Source: Oehlia diaphana (taxonomy: Eukaryota > Glomeromycota > Glomeromycetes > Glomerales > Glomeraceae). Taken from it: a stretch of DNA of 41,287 bases. The stretch spans positions 20,652 to 61,938 of the forward strand of contig QZLH01000234.1 of assembly GCA_003833135.1 (NCBI GenBank). The letters run 5' to 3'. Shown here piece by piece: positions 1 through 11,159 of this stretch. Position 1 is the first letter of the stretch. The number at the start of each line of letters is the position of its first letter. The notes under the pieces were generated by a model. The model had not been told where the DNA came from and searched no databases. It saw nothing but the letters and a program-made list of their open reading frames with translations. The translations under genes and the position numbers were made by a program.

Positions 1-495
1 TTAATAATTATAAAAATCCTGAAGCTTTTTATTTTAGTAGAGATTTAAATTTCTAAAAATTTATTTATAGTAAAGATAATACGGTAATATATATTTTATA
101 ATTTGTTAAATATAATTTATTTTTTCAAATAAAATACTAATTATACAATAAATAGTATACATGTTGTTTCGATAATGTTTGTTGTTAAAAATAAAATATT
201 GGCGGTTAGATTTAACTAATAAAATATGTTATATCCAGTAAAAAAATATGAATAACTGTTTTACGTGATATTTTATCTTTTGCTATAAAGTAGAATTAAT
301 GAAATATCATACACCATACAAATAAATTTCTTAGTGTATTTTTCCAGGTGTAGATAATAAATTTCCAACGGTTATCTTCAATAAAAAATTCCCGAAACGA
401 AAGATTTTCTTTTATAGATAATATGGATTAATTTTTAAAAAATTTTCAAAGTATGTTGAATAAAACAAAATGATAAAGATAAAAATAGCAAATAA
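1..495. other. AT-rich intergenic flank
   Basis: No gene, RNA or clear repeat is visible here. It is the 3' flank of the minus-strand RING/TPR gene. Confidence 0.5.
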
Positions 496-2587
496 TTATA
501 AATTGCTAAGGATATCATTTAAATCAAGTAAAATTTCCATTTCTTTTCTTGAAAAATACTTGTCTTTGAAAGTTTCTGGAGCAATTGGTAAAAATTGGTG
601 ATAATCTGGTAACAAATAACCCATCAAACTCATGTTGGGAATGGGAGTTATTTTTCTAGTAATTTCATCTACACTTCGAACATAATCTATTTGCTATGTA
701 TATTAAAGAATAATATTATATTTTGTTTTGAGAGGAAATTAATCTGAATAAGTAAATAGGAACATACCATTTCAATAGAATTTATTTCAATTGAAAGTTG
801 AAATCCATATAAGTTATATACTAAATTCTGATATTCTATCCAACCTAATTCCTCAAGTTTTGACACATCTTCATATTTTAATAATCGCTCATTTTGATTA
901 TTTTCCTATAATTGAATTAATGTTAATTTAAGATTAAATATAATGATAGAGATTTTAAATAATTAACTCACGTCAATATAGTATATGAATTTTATAAAGC
1001 AATCTTTAGATAATATTTTTTTAATATTTATTTTATAAATAGGATAATCAAAATGATTATATACTGTAGTATAGGCAAATCTAAACGAAGTTTTTCATTT
1101 TTAAAACACCATACCAGCCCTGATAAACTTTAATTTTAAAAATTATGGTTAATTTGGTTAATTGGTATATGACAACTTGGCTTAAAAGTACTATTATGAA
1201 TAAACTTTACCTGCTTATATCACTTTCCTGAAATTGACAAAGTTCACTATTTAAATTTGTAAGATTTGAAATAAAATATACTCCTTTTTCTAATGTGTAT
1301 GGTATTAATAATTATCTTAAATAGAAGATAATAAATAAATTAAATATTTTCTTACCATAATACATGTATTTACTAAATTCGTTAATAATTCCAAGTTTAG
1401 TAAAATCACATTTGTCAAATTTACAAACTTCATATAAATATGACCAAAAATCCGAATGCGTTTGTAATAAATGAATATATGAAAAAGCTTTATAGTAATA
1501 TCTTTTGCATTCACCTGCAAATAACATATTCAAATCTACCTTATAATACTCTTTTAATTCAATATACATTTTACATCTAATTAAAAGTAATAATTTATTC
1601 TCACTAATATTAGGGATTTGATTGATTTTTGTTAGTATTTTATTTAAATCTTTAGATTTAGTAAATATTCTAGATGAAATAATTGGGATTTTGCTAAACT
1701 ATTACTATCAGAACTCAGTAATTTTAATAATTCTGTATACTTTTCAAATAATATTGTGACATTATTGATGTCATTCTTTGTATAGTATGTTAGACTTTTA
1801 AGATAAGCATATGCTGAACTATTTAATGGATCTAATTGCATAATTTTATCAAGATCTAATAAAACTTTATCATATTCCTGAATAATATAGTATGCAATAG
1901 CTCTCTTATTCAAATTATGAATATTTTCTGGGTCTATAATATTTGCTTTTGTAAAGTATGGTATAGCTTTACTATATTGTTTCATATTACATAAAATTTC
2001 TCCATAATAACATAAAACCAAAGAATCCTTCTTATTGATGCTTAATAATTTGTCTAGTATTTTTAAAGCATTTAAATAATCTTCTTGTCTTTCATAACTG
2101 TATGCACAATTTTTAAGGCATAAATAATTGTTTGAATCATTTTTTAATGAAATATTATAATTTCTGCAGCTGCTGTGTAATAATTACGTACTATTAAGCG
2201 ACTATTTCCAAATATTGTATATAAATTTGTTAATTTTGCTTTATATTCTAATGATTTTTTTAAACAATATATAGCTTCTTCATATTTATTTTATCTAAAA
2301 CATATTTCTCCATAAATAAAATAAGCAACTGCTGGTCTTTTAGGATTTAAATTAATAGCTTCATTTAAGTATAAGTGTGCTTGTTCATAATTGTTAAGAC
2401 ATCTATAAATATAAGCTAAAATACACCTTAAAGAATAACTTTTAGGAAAAAAATTTAAAAATTCTTTACATAAAGATTCAGCTTTTTCATAATGTTTTCA
2501 TTTATTTCTTTTATAATATTTTGATATGTTGGATGTTGTTTTTTTGTAATTCTTGAAAGTATTGATGATGATATATTTGAATTTAAT
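496..2587 (-). pseudogene. Broken TPR half and C-terminal exons of the RING/TPR gene
   Basis: This continues the RING reading frame that stops at 2588. Translation gives tandem tetratricopeptide repeats (open stretch 1644-2021, with hallmarks such as AIPYFTKANIIDPENIHNLN) and then a conserved tail in small exons. I place exons at about 1356 upward, 1211-1289, 972-1119, 768-905 and 496-693, each with GT/AG borders; the last ends at TAA 496-498. The coding half is hit repeatedly: a 9-T run at 2612-2620 (one base too many), a short T run at 2495-2498, nonsense TAA at 2291-2293, and one-base losses near 2161 and 1650. Another shift is likely near 1095. TPR arrays are protein-protein scaffolds. 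The lesions sit mainly in homopolymers, so either real decay or uncorrected sequencing error could explain them. The long upstream ORF shows none. Confidence 0.72.
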
Positions 2588-4489
2588 TTAATAATTGAAT
2601 TCATAAATTTCTTTTTTTTTAGTTAATATAAGTTCAACTTCTGAATTTTCTGAATCATCACTGGCATATAGTTGATCGGAATTTTCTAATTCAATTGAAG
2701 GTAAAATATGTCCAGATTCAAAAAATTTTGTATATAAATTTTTATAAATTGAATTTTGTGGTAAATATCTAATATCATTATCTTCAATTTTTTCTCGACA
2801 ATTGGGACATATTTTTTGCTTCAATTTTTTTAAATTGCTTAATGCTAACATATGTTGACATTTTAAAATACATAATTGGTCCGTTGGTTCACTATTAATT
2901 GGACAAGTAATTTCATCTGCTATAACATCTAAAATGTTAGGATTTGATATTTGTTCTTTCTTTAAATATGAATGCTGATTTGATTTTTTTCCTTTCCCCT
3001 CTTTTCCTTTTCCAGTATTATTACTTAGAATTTTTAAATCTTCAAGGTATTTCTCTTTAACAAAAGTTAATAAATTTCGAAATTTTTCTAAAGATTCTTC
3101 CAAATTATTTTCACTTAATTTTTGCGTGTATTGATCAAAATCAATTTCAATCATTGAAAACATTTTATTATCAATATTATATAAATGTAATAATAATTCA
3201 ATAGATTTAAACTGAATAAAACTGCTTGGTGCTTTATTAAGTGATTCAATTGCTAAATAATAACAGAGACCATATGTTGCTACTCGAGATGATCTTTGGA
3301 TAAGATTTTGTGCAAGATCTAATATTCCAAACCATAAAATATGTGGTAGTGCTATAGGTTCATTTCCAGCAAGTTCATTTAAAAAGCCTCCAGTATTTTT
3401 CAAAGCTTTAGCGACTTTATTTGATACTTCATCAAATTTTGTTTGAGAATCTAAAATAGATTTGTCCATAGCATTAACCCATTCTCTTTCCAAAAAGCTC
3501 CAAATATATTCCATTAATACTAATTCTCCAAATTTTTTACTTATAATCTTTTCACTTTCAGACCAAATAAAAAGATTATGTTGAATTATTAACATAATTC
3601 TCCAATCTACATAATAAGATGCTACTGGATATTTAAAACTTAAACTCTGACGTATTTGAGTAAGAAGTGATAAGATTGAACAATTATCATTTGGAAGAGT
3701 AACTCCTGCTATTGATAAAATTCCTGGTGTAATATTTAATGCAGCTTTAAGAAAATCTTTAGTTCTTCGTATAATTTCTTGAAACCAAGTTTCATCATCA
3801 CGTAAACTATGTAGAGTATCTCGTAAATGGATTAATAAAAAATCAATATTATAATTACGCTTTTTAATTGCAATTTGGTCATTATTTTGTTGATTGAATT
3901 GATTAAAATTTGTTCTAAAATTATTATCAAGTCCTATTTCGATAACCTGAGTTGTTTTACGATGAATTTCTGCAAATTTTGCCAAAGAATTATAAACCTT
4001 ATCTCGAAGTTCTTTACTAAGTACTATTGGTGAAAAACATATCCGTTCTAAAACAGTAACCAAAATTCTTAAATGTAATTCCAACCTAGCTACACTTTCT
4101 TTTGAATAATGTTTAAAAGAAGTATCAACTAAAGCTACTAATGAATTTTCTAAAACTTGAGACGAAAATTCATTTTGTAAATTTTCAAAAAGTAATTTAA
4201 GTGCGTACAAATAACTTGATTTAGTTAGATTTTTTAAAAGTTCTTCTACTTTGTCATCTGGTGTAATGAATCCATCCTCTTTTAATTTAAGAAGGATACG
4301 ATTGTTGAACATATTTTCATAATGAATCGTTTTATATGAAATAGGGTCGTTATTTTCTAAACTACCAGAAGCAGTATTGATAGAAGAATTTCCACTCTGT
4401 TATTATATAAAATTAGTTATAATGATATGTAATTAATTAAATTTTAATATTGTCAAAAAATAATTTACCTGACTTGAACTTCCTTCCAT
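2588..4489 (-). CDS. RING/U-box-like protein, N-terminal part of a RING-TPR gene
   Basis: The start is ATG 4487-4489. A 21-nt first exon (4469-4489, MEGSSSQ) ends at CAG/GTAAATT; intron 4397-4468 ends in AACAG; exon 2 is open from 4396 to the stop at 2588-2590, about 609 residues in all. Most of the protein is helical with no motif I can name. A Gly/Lys-rich linker precedes a RING/U-box-like segment at about residues 505-540: CPINSEPTDQLCILKCQH, then CPNCREK. The usual second Cys of the first pair is Asn (CPIN), so metal binding may be partial or U-box-like. A role in ubiquitin ligation is inferred. In this lineage I expect such proteins to continue into TPRs. That TPR sequence does follow in the same direction, but one base out of frame at the poly-T run 2612-2620. 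The short C-terminus after the run is therefore probably an artefact of the shift. Confidence 0.8.
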
Positions 4490-4873
4490 ATTTTTTTATT
4501 TCAAAAGAAGTAAGAAAAATTTTATTATACCGACAGAATTAAGTAAAATTATAATCAAAATGTATGTAACACAATAACTGTGCATTTGTACTCATTGTCT
4601 CATTCAGTATTTATTTAATTGTAACGTGTCGCAAATACTGTATTTGTAAAAATTTGGGCGTAAATTCTAAGCGCTGATCAGTGTGATTTCATTGGTTATT
4701 CTTATTCTTTTTTTTTTCAAATAGAGGAAAAAAAATTTTTTCCCGCAGACATACAATTTGTAAATACCAAAAATGTAAATCCTATAATTTATATTTACTT
4801 TTCTATTTATGCTAACTAGGAAATTGTAAACTTTATTTACTGCCCCTCTAATTTTTCTAATAAGTATTAGTAA

Positions 4874-4990
4874 AAGTATTTCCACTCTATATCTGATATT
4901 ATATAAAATAAATTTTCATAATTTGCAATTAATTAAATTCTAATATTGCTTAAAATATTAATTTACATAACTTGAACTTCCTTCCATATT
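4874..4990 (-). pseudogene. Duplicated first exon and first intron of the RING gene
   Basis: This stretch repeats 4385-4497 with scattered differences. It shares the TTTCCACTCT block, the AT-rich intron core with AATTAATTAAAT, and the ACTTGAACTTCCTTCCAT block that encodes the start codon and MEGSSS. In this copy the donor is altered (CAGGTAAATT has become TATGTAAATT) and no downstream exon follows. It is a dead 5' fragment about 490 bp upstream of the parent start. Confidence 0.75.
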
Positions 4991-5290
4991 TTTTTTTTTT
5001 TAGGCGATAGTTATTCGTACCCCGACTTTTGTTATATGTACCTCTGCAATAAAATCGTCATTTGATTGGACATTTAAATTTTACTGCGCCATTCGGAAAA
5101 AAATATTTTAGCAAAATGAAAAATTAAAAATAATCAAATAAATTACTCCTATGAAAATTTATATTAATGGAGTCATACATTGATTTTTATTTTGTCATTT
5201 TTATAAATGGATGCATCATTATTCTTTAAAAAGACAGGATATTATTTACTTTAATTTCTATTTAGTTGACAAGAACGAAAATTATGTCCA
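4991..5290. other. AT-rich spacer without a gene
   Basis: I see no coding signal and no repeat ends here beyond the poly-T run at 4989-5002. Confidence 0.4.
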
Positions 5291-5294
5291 GGTT

Positions 5295-5590
5295 AGATGG
5301 CAAACAGTACTCTTTGATCCACTAACTCAAACCCAGAAAAATCTCTCCTGGTTGAATTAAAAGGGACAGTCAATTAGTCTTGTGTCTTTATGTCTTTTAC
5401 ATGTTTCTTCAGTGAGACCCAAAGAGTTATTGTAAACACCACCTCGATCAACAACGCAAGGTAATGTTTTCAGTTCACCATGACGATCCTTACGAGTTCT
5501 CTTTTTTACTAATGCATAACCTTGAGAATTTGCAAATGTTTAAGCATTATGATAAAGTTAATCTGCACTATTGTATATGGCAGAAGGTGA
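5295..5590 (-). pseudogene. FAR1-type DNA-binding domain remnant (MULE transposase N-terminus)
   Basis: The minus-strand frame near 5350-5545 reads as a FAR1/MULE-type zinc-binding domain, with the pieces SQGYALVKKRTRKDRHGEL, CVVDRGGVYNN and RHKDTRLIDCPF. FAR1 domains form the N-terminus of Mutator-like transposases and related factors. Outside this segment the frame is lost. The expected W/H-containing end and the catalytic domain are absent, so it is a relic. Confidence 0.55.
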
Positions 5591-5852
5591 TAGAAGCATC
5601 TTAACAATTTTTTTAAAAAAATATTGTTATCTTTAATCATTAGGCTGTTCCAAATTAATTGTTTGTTTAACGTCCAGGCCTTTTGAAAAAATTAAGGGGG
5701 GAGGGGGGCTTAAGTTAAACAAACCAAATAAATAAACATAGGAAAATTTGAAAATTTCAGGCGAAATTTAAAGGCACTATATGTTTATTAGCTTTTAAAT
5801 TTTTTCAAAAATAGAGGGGGTATTTGTTAATATGTGTTTATTAAATCTCAAN

Positions 5853-5975
5853 TCAAAAAATTCCGGACACCATATTTTTTCATAATTTCGGACATTTTCC
5901 AGACATTTTATGGATATACTGGACAATTTCCGAACAGTTTTGGTGACAAATTCCGGACATTCTTTTTTCGTAGGG
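5853..5975. mobile_element. Partial inverted-repeat element with TTCCGGACA repeats
   Basis: Repeated blocks of the type TTCCGGACA and TTTCGGACATTTTCC end in CATTCTTTTTTCGTAGGG at 5975. That end resembles the right end (CATTTATTTTTTATAGGG) of the element at 35654-36158. It directly abuts the RING-gene fragment beginning at 5976. I could not find its left end. Confidence 0.45.
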
Positions 5976-6313
5976 TATTAAGTGATTCAATTGCTAAATA
6001 ATAACAAAGACCATATGTTGCTATTCGGGATGATCTTTGAATAAGATTTTGTGCAAGATCTAATATTCCAAACCATAAAGTATGTGTTAATGCAATAGGT
6101 TCATTTCCAGCAAGTTTATTTAAAAAGTCTCCAGCATTTTTCAAAGCTTTAACGACTTTATTTGATGCTTCATCAAATTTTGTTTGGGAATCTAAAATAG
6201 ATTTGTCTGCAGCATTACCCCATTCTCTTTCCAAAAAGCTCCAGATATATTCCATAAGTACCAATTCACTAAATTTTTTACTAATAATCTTTTCAAAACT
6301 TTCAGACCAAGTG
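5976..6313 (-). pseudogene. Internal fragment duplicated from the RING gene
   Basis: This is a diverged copy of 3229-3572. It keeps an open frame of about 100 codons (for example LIQRSSRIATYGLCYYLAIE and EYIWSFLEREWGNA) but lacks both flanks of the gene. Its left edge joins the element end at 5975 exactly. It lies upstream of the first-exon copy at 4874-4990, so the fragments are not in gene order. Confidence 0.8.
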
Positions 6314-6899
6314 AAATAATGACTCTACAGCACTAAGTTATTATTAAGCAATTATTAGATTTTTCATTCATTAATTTAATATATAATTCGTTAAAAACTC
6401 ATTGAATATTCAATAATTGATTAGACCGTCATTTTGTTAAATATTTTCTTCTGAAACAATTTTAATTTAATTACACTTGCTACAAATAGTTAGTGGGCGT
6501 ATAATCCTTACTTTTGAAAACTTCAGGAATTATAATAAAATTTCTCCATTTTTACATTTTCTTTTCATAAAGACTTTTTGTAGAAATAACTTCTTTATCT
6601 TACTTTAAACACATGGTAAATCAAGATAATCAATAAACTATGTTGTGTTATAGCCTCATCGATCTCTAATTATTTTAACGAATAAATTATAAATAATTAA
6701 TACCTAGTATAATTTATAAAATATATCTACCTCACTTCGTATTTGCTTCCAGAATACTTTATACTTGATTCTTAAAATACCTCTTTAAGTTCTTTTAAAT
6801 TTGGATACTTCAAATATTAAGTACAATATTTTGTAATATAGATTTTATAATATAAAAAAAAGTTTATAATTTTAATAAACTATGCTTAAAATATAATTT
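6314..6899. other. AT-rich non-coding stretch
   Basis: No open frame of note and no repeat ends were recognised. Confidence 0.4.
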
Positions 6900-6907
6900 T
6901 ACTTACC

Positions 6908-7128
6908 TTATATCATTCAATTTTTCCAATAATGCATGCAATTGTTGATGAATTATCCATTGATTTGTAAAATAGTGTTTGCTAAATGAATTCCAACCTT
7001 CTTTAATTTCAAGTTGTTTAATATCAACTTCATTGAGATTTATAAAACAACCAATTTGATGTTTGATTATCAAAAATTTCATCATTATCATCGTTATTAA
7101 TTTCGTTAACCGCACTTCTTTTTCTTCC
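6908..7128 (-). pseudogene. Isolated exon-like coding remnant, function unknown
   Basis: A minus-strand stretch begins after an AAG acceptor-like site near 7129 and ends at AG/GTAAGT near 6908. The downstream half reads KEGWNSFSKHYFTNQWIIHQ, which looks like real protein. The upstream half makes better sense one frame over, as an acidic Asn/Asp-rich segment (NEINNDDNDEIF). A frameshift near 7040 is therefore likely. I do not recognise the family and see no neighbouring exons. Confidence 0.4.
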
Positions 7129-7239
7129 TTAAAAAAGTATTTATTAAATAAAATATTTCAATATTTATATTATTAAATATACAAATTAATATAAAATTAA
7201 TAATAAATATCAACCATCTGAATTGTGTGATGTGAAACG

Positions 7240-8040
7240 TGTGATATACTATTGGGATCGTGTATAAGTTCCTCTGGCTAATCCGGTTTCAGTTAATGAA
7301 ATTAAGGTCATTTTTTTCCTTAATATCCTATTCTATTTAGTTCATAAAATACTAAATTTTTAAATGTTGATAATCATTGTTTATTTATTCATACTATATG
7401 ATAAGAAGCCATTTGGGTTACAACATTAATAATAACTTCACATTGTATTTATGAAAGAAGTATGGCTGTCGCATTAGTATCATGAAATATAATTAAAAAT
7501 TTACTACAACTTAGAGGTTGGAGATGGACAACCAAAAAAAATTACAATAAAAAATGAACAATAAAAAAAATAATAGTAAAAAAAAAAGTCTTTTTTATTC
7601 AGTTGGCGCTAATTAATTAATAATAACTTATAAAAAAAAAATAACCAAAAAAAAAAAAAATTTTAATTTATGTTAAAAAATAAAAAATTTGATTAAAATA
7701 AATTTATTTTTTGGTTTGAACCGAAAAAAATAAAAAAAAATAATTTTAAAAAATTTATTTCGGTATTGAAACTAAAAAACCAAAAATAAAAAATTGTTAA
7801 ATCTTTTTCAGTTCGAAAAAAGAACCAAAAAATGGACTGATTCCCAAGAGGATTGTAAATATGAAATATGATTAAAAAGGCTACTAATTAAACTTTTTTT
7901 ATCTATTGGCGAAAAAAAGTATCCATAACCAATTTAACCGTACATACGCATGACTCTGATACTGTAACCCATATAAAAAAAGATATAAATAAGTAGAAAT
8001 GATTATATTGATTTACCAATCCAAAAAAATTTAATTTATA
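7240..8040. other. AT-rich low-complexity DNA with poly-A runs
   Basis: From about 7500 the sequence is dominated by A-runs and short ATTTTTTT blocks. I see no gene. Confidence 0.5.
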
Positions 8041-8078
8041 CTAGCAGTCACCCGTTGCTTCGCACCGGGACCAATGAG
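8041..8078 (-). mobile_element. Helitron-like 3' terminus
   Basis: Read on the minus strand, a GC-rich hairpin (CCCGGTGC, loop GAA, GCAACGGG, one mismatch) is followed about 10 nt later by CTAG at 8041-8044 and then a T. A short GC-rich hairpin just upstream of a CTRR end, inserted next to T, is the diagnostic Helitron 3' end. The body would lie to the right (8079 onward). No Rep/helicase coding sequence is visible, so this would be non-autonomous or a fragment. The 5' TC end was not located. Confidence 0.5.
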
Positions 8079-9634
8079 TTTGAATAGAAAAATTTAGTAT
8101 TATAATGTAATACTAAGTAGTTATAGTTTATAATTAGGAATTTAATATAGTAAAAATTAGTTAACAAAAATAATAAAATAACATGTATTAAATTATAATA
8201 TTATAATGATATAAATTATATTTACAATAATGTAGATATTTAATGATTTGACGTTTGAGTGTAGAATGAAATTCGGATTAATTAAGGAATTATGAAAAAA
8301 TAATTATCAATAAAAATTGATTAATTTTTTAGAAGTATATTTTCGAAAAAACTTTGAAATTATGAAAATAATATAAATATTTTTATAAATTTTAAAATTA
8401 TTTCTCATTATTTTATATTACGTCAATCTTAAACTTATAACTTAGAAAAAATATTTGAACAATTTAATGTATTAGAATCTGTTCATTTCACTTATTATTA
8501 TTCTTTTTTCGGATATGGATTTGGTTATAATAATCTATTATTAAATTAACAATTTTTTCAATTAATTAATTATAAAATATTTTTAAAATATCATTTTTTT
8601 TTGATTTTTATGAGCTTGAAAATCAAAACTATTTATCCAGCGTTCGGTTTAATTGAAAAAATCTTAATCATCTTTCTATCAACATCGGTCAATTTTCCTA
8701 CATGTTATATTGAAAAAAATAATAATTTTGTAAATATATTTAATATAATATTTTATTTCTTTATTTAATAATAATAAAAAATTGAAAAAAATTAAAAAAA
8801 ATTTGGGGAAAGAAAAAGGATAAAGAAAGAAATCGGTTAAAAAAAGGAAATTTCCAAAAAAAAAAAGGAATCCGAAAAGAAAAATAAGTATTGAAAAAAA
8901 AATTCTGAAAAAAAAGGACAATAATTCGGTCCAAAAAGAAAAAATTAATAATACGGTCTAAAAAAAAGATCGAATAAAAAAAAATCGGTCTTAAAAGATC
9001 GAAACAATAGGATTATTTAATAAAAAAAAAATTTTTCAGGAAAAAGATTAAACCTAAATAGGAAAAGAATGAGAAAAAACAAATTTTTCGGTTTGAAAAA
9101 AAATCTCGATAAACAAAAAAAGTTCCTACTAAATCACACTAAAAAAATTTTCACGCGAATTTACTCAGAAACAATATCATTGACTAAAAAAATCAAATAT
9201 CGAAAAGCCGTAGGACATAATTCTAATCTGACTAGTCTTGACCCAAACTAAAAAAAGAATAAACAATATTTTTTGGTTAAAAAAAAATTCTAAAAATTTT
9301 GATTAAAAAAAAAATCATCCAATTAAAAATAAAAAAAAAAAATGAATAATTAAGGAAAATTCCTGATTTTCCGGTTAATTAAAATTTTTTTAACTGGATT
9401 TTTTTTTATTTTTCAGTTTTTACTTTAAAGGCTGAACTACTTTTTTAGTCTTTTTTTATTAATTTTTTTATCCCTCTTTTTATTACAGTATTATGATACG
9501 ACACACTTTAATGTTACACAATTCAAATTATTTATACAGTGTAATCTAAATATGTTAATTAGATAGAAATGTGGATTTTTTTTAGCTATTTTAATTTTTT
9601 TTTATTCTCAAATCGACATAACGAATTTATGATA
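8079..9634. other. A-rich low-complexity DNA
   Basis: Long A and T runs and recurrent AATCGGT/GATCG words at 8800-9010. Open frames here are Phe- or Lys-rich translations of the runs and are not credible genes. Part may belong to the Helitron-like element ending at 8041. Confidence 0.5.
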
Positions 9635-9736
9635 CCCTATGAAAAATTTTTCAGAAAAATGATCACGTGTCTGAGTTTCTTCGGAATAGAAAAATGATCA
9701 TTTATCAGAGTTTTTTCCAGAATTTTTTTTATAGGG
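9635..9736. mobile_element. Small MITE with CCCTAT termini
   Basis: The left end CCCTATGAAAAATTTTTC pairs with the right end read in reverse, CCCTATAAAAAAAATTC. The internal word AAAAATGATCA occurs twice. The element is about 102 bp. The flanking 8-mers TTATGATA and ATATACTA match at only 5 of 8 positions, so the target duplication is uncertain. Its termini resemble those of 35654-36158. Confidence 0.5.
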
Positions 9737-10181
9737 ATATACTAACGAATTTTGCCGAACACATGTTACTCAACCAAGCATACTGTAATTTACAAAATTC
9801 CCGAATCTACCAATCATAATTTTCGATGAATTTGGTAAACCTCTATATACCGATACAGTATACTGTATACCGATATTTGCTTATAACGATGTTTATTTTT
9901 GTTTCCCCATTTCACAATTAATAAAAAGACCGAATTTTTATATTATTTCATGATATAACGTTTACCGATACAATCCTTTTGTCCCCTTTATAGTAACGTA
10001 CAGTATATGAAAATTTGTTTTATTTACCGATATTTTAGGTTACACTAATATAATTCGGGCCAGCACTATAATGTTAGCCAGGTTATATTAACTTGGAGCT
10101 TAAGAAATTTCTGGCTAATTTTCTTGCAAAATAGGGCGTCCTTAACGTACAGTGGGGTGTACCGACTGTACCGTGTATCGA
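9737..10181. other. AT-rich spacer with palindromic repeats
   Basis: It contains ACAGTATACTGT flanked by TATACCGATA words at about 9850-9885 and a GGGCCAGCACTATAATG motif near 10060. A similar GCTGGCC motif occurs near 36850-36885. No gene is visible. Confidence 0.4.
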
Positions 10182-10473
10182 TAGGCCTGTTCAATTCTGA
10201 TCGTTCGGGATTTTGATCGGGTTTTGAATTGATAATTCTGGTATCTAGTGAAGTTTTAATACGCGCCCTCAAAAAGTTTATTATACCTTTATGTATTGCT
10301 TATTTGCCATTTTTATAAAAGAAAAATATTTTAATATACGAAAAAATAAGGTGACCAAGGTTAACCGTTCAATAAGCCGATCAAAGTACTCAATTTTGAT
10401 TTTGATCACATGATAGGATTGGTTAATGGATTTTCGATCAAAAAACCCGACCGATCAGAAATGAACAGGCCTA
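10182..10473. mobile_element. hAT-like MITE, TAGGCCTGTTCA family
   Basis: The left end TAGGCCTGTTCA, then TTCTGATCG, TCGGG and TTTTGATCG, is matched in inverse orientation at the right end (TGAACAGGCCTA at 10462-10473). The inverted repeats reach about 40 bp with a few mismatches. Length is about 292 bp and there is no coding content. The flanking 8-mers TGTATCGA and TTTATTTA match at 5 of 8 positions, so the duplication is weak or decayed. Confidence 0.7.
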
Positions 10474-11159
10474 TTTATTTACGCTGATCGACATTTGGAT
10501 CATGAATGAATAACTTATTTCCAGTTTTATTTTAAAAAATTTTGCGTATACTTAATTGTAAATAATTTAATATAAAAAAATAGTACATTATCTATCTGTT
10601 TAACAATATGAATTTATTATTTTTGATAATTTCATTAAATTATTTGATTTATAATAGTTTTATAAGCGTTAAATATTAAAATAAAAAAAGTATATGCCGA
10701 TCATTTTCAAGTTGGTTTTAATGAAAAATCAAAAGTGATAATTAAAACTTTCTTTGCTGTTCTTTTTCATTCTAAATAAACTTGCAAAGTAGCCAAACAA
10801 ATCTTAATGACTTTTAAAAAATTTATTTATTTAATATGTATTAAGAAAATTTTCTCCATTTTGTGATTTTTGATATGTAACATTCATAACAATGAGATGA
10901 AAATTTGTTTGTTATACATGCAATACTTGTGATCAACATTTTGTATACAATGCATTTTGCATAAATATTATTACCATATTTATCTGTACTAATAAGACGT
11001 TTAATATAAATAATAAAAAAAAAAGAAAAAAAGATATTTACTTTATCTTTCCAATTAAAAGAATTTGGTATAGTAATGGATCAATGCGTTTATAAAGGTA
11101 ATCATACAGCATAAATATATAATATGAAATTAGAATTATCCCGTCAAAACTTTTAAACA
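10474..11159. other. AT-rich non-coding stretch
   Basis: No gene or defined repeat recognised. Confidence 0.4.

Noticed and set aside
8679..8921. Phe-rich minus-strand frame, possible membrane protein
   Set aside because: It is a translation of poly-A/poly-T runs.
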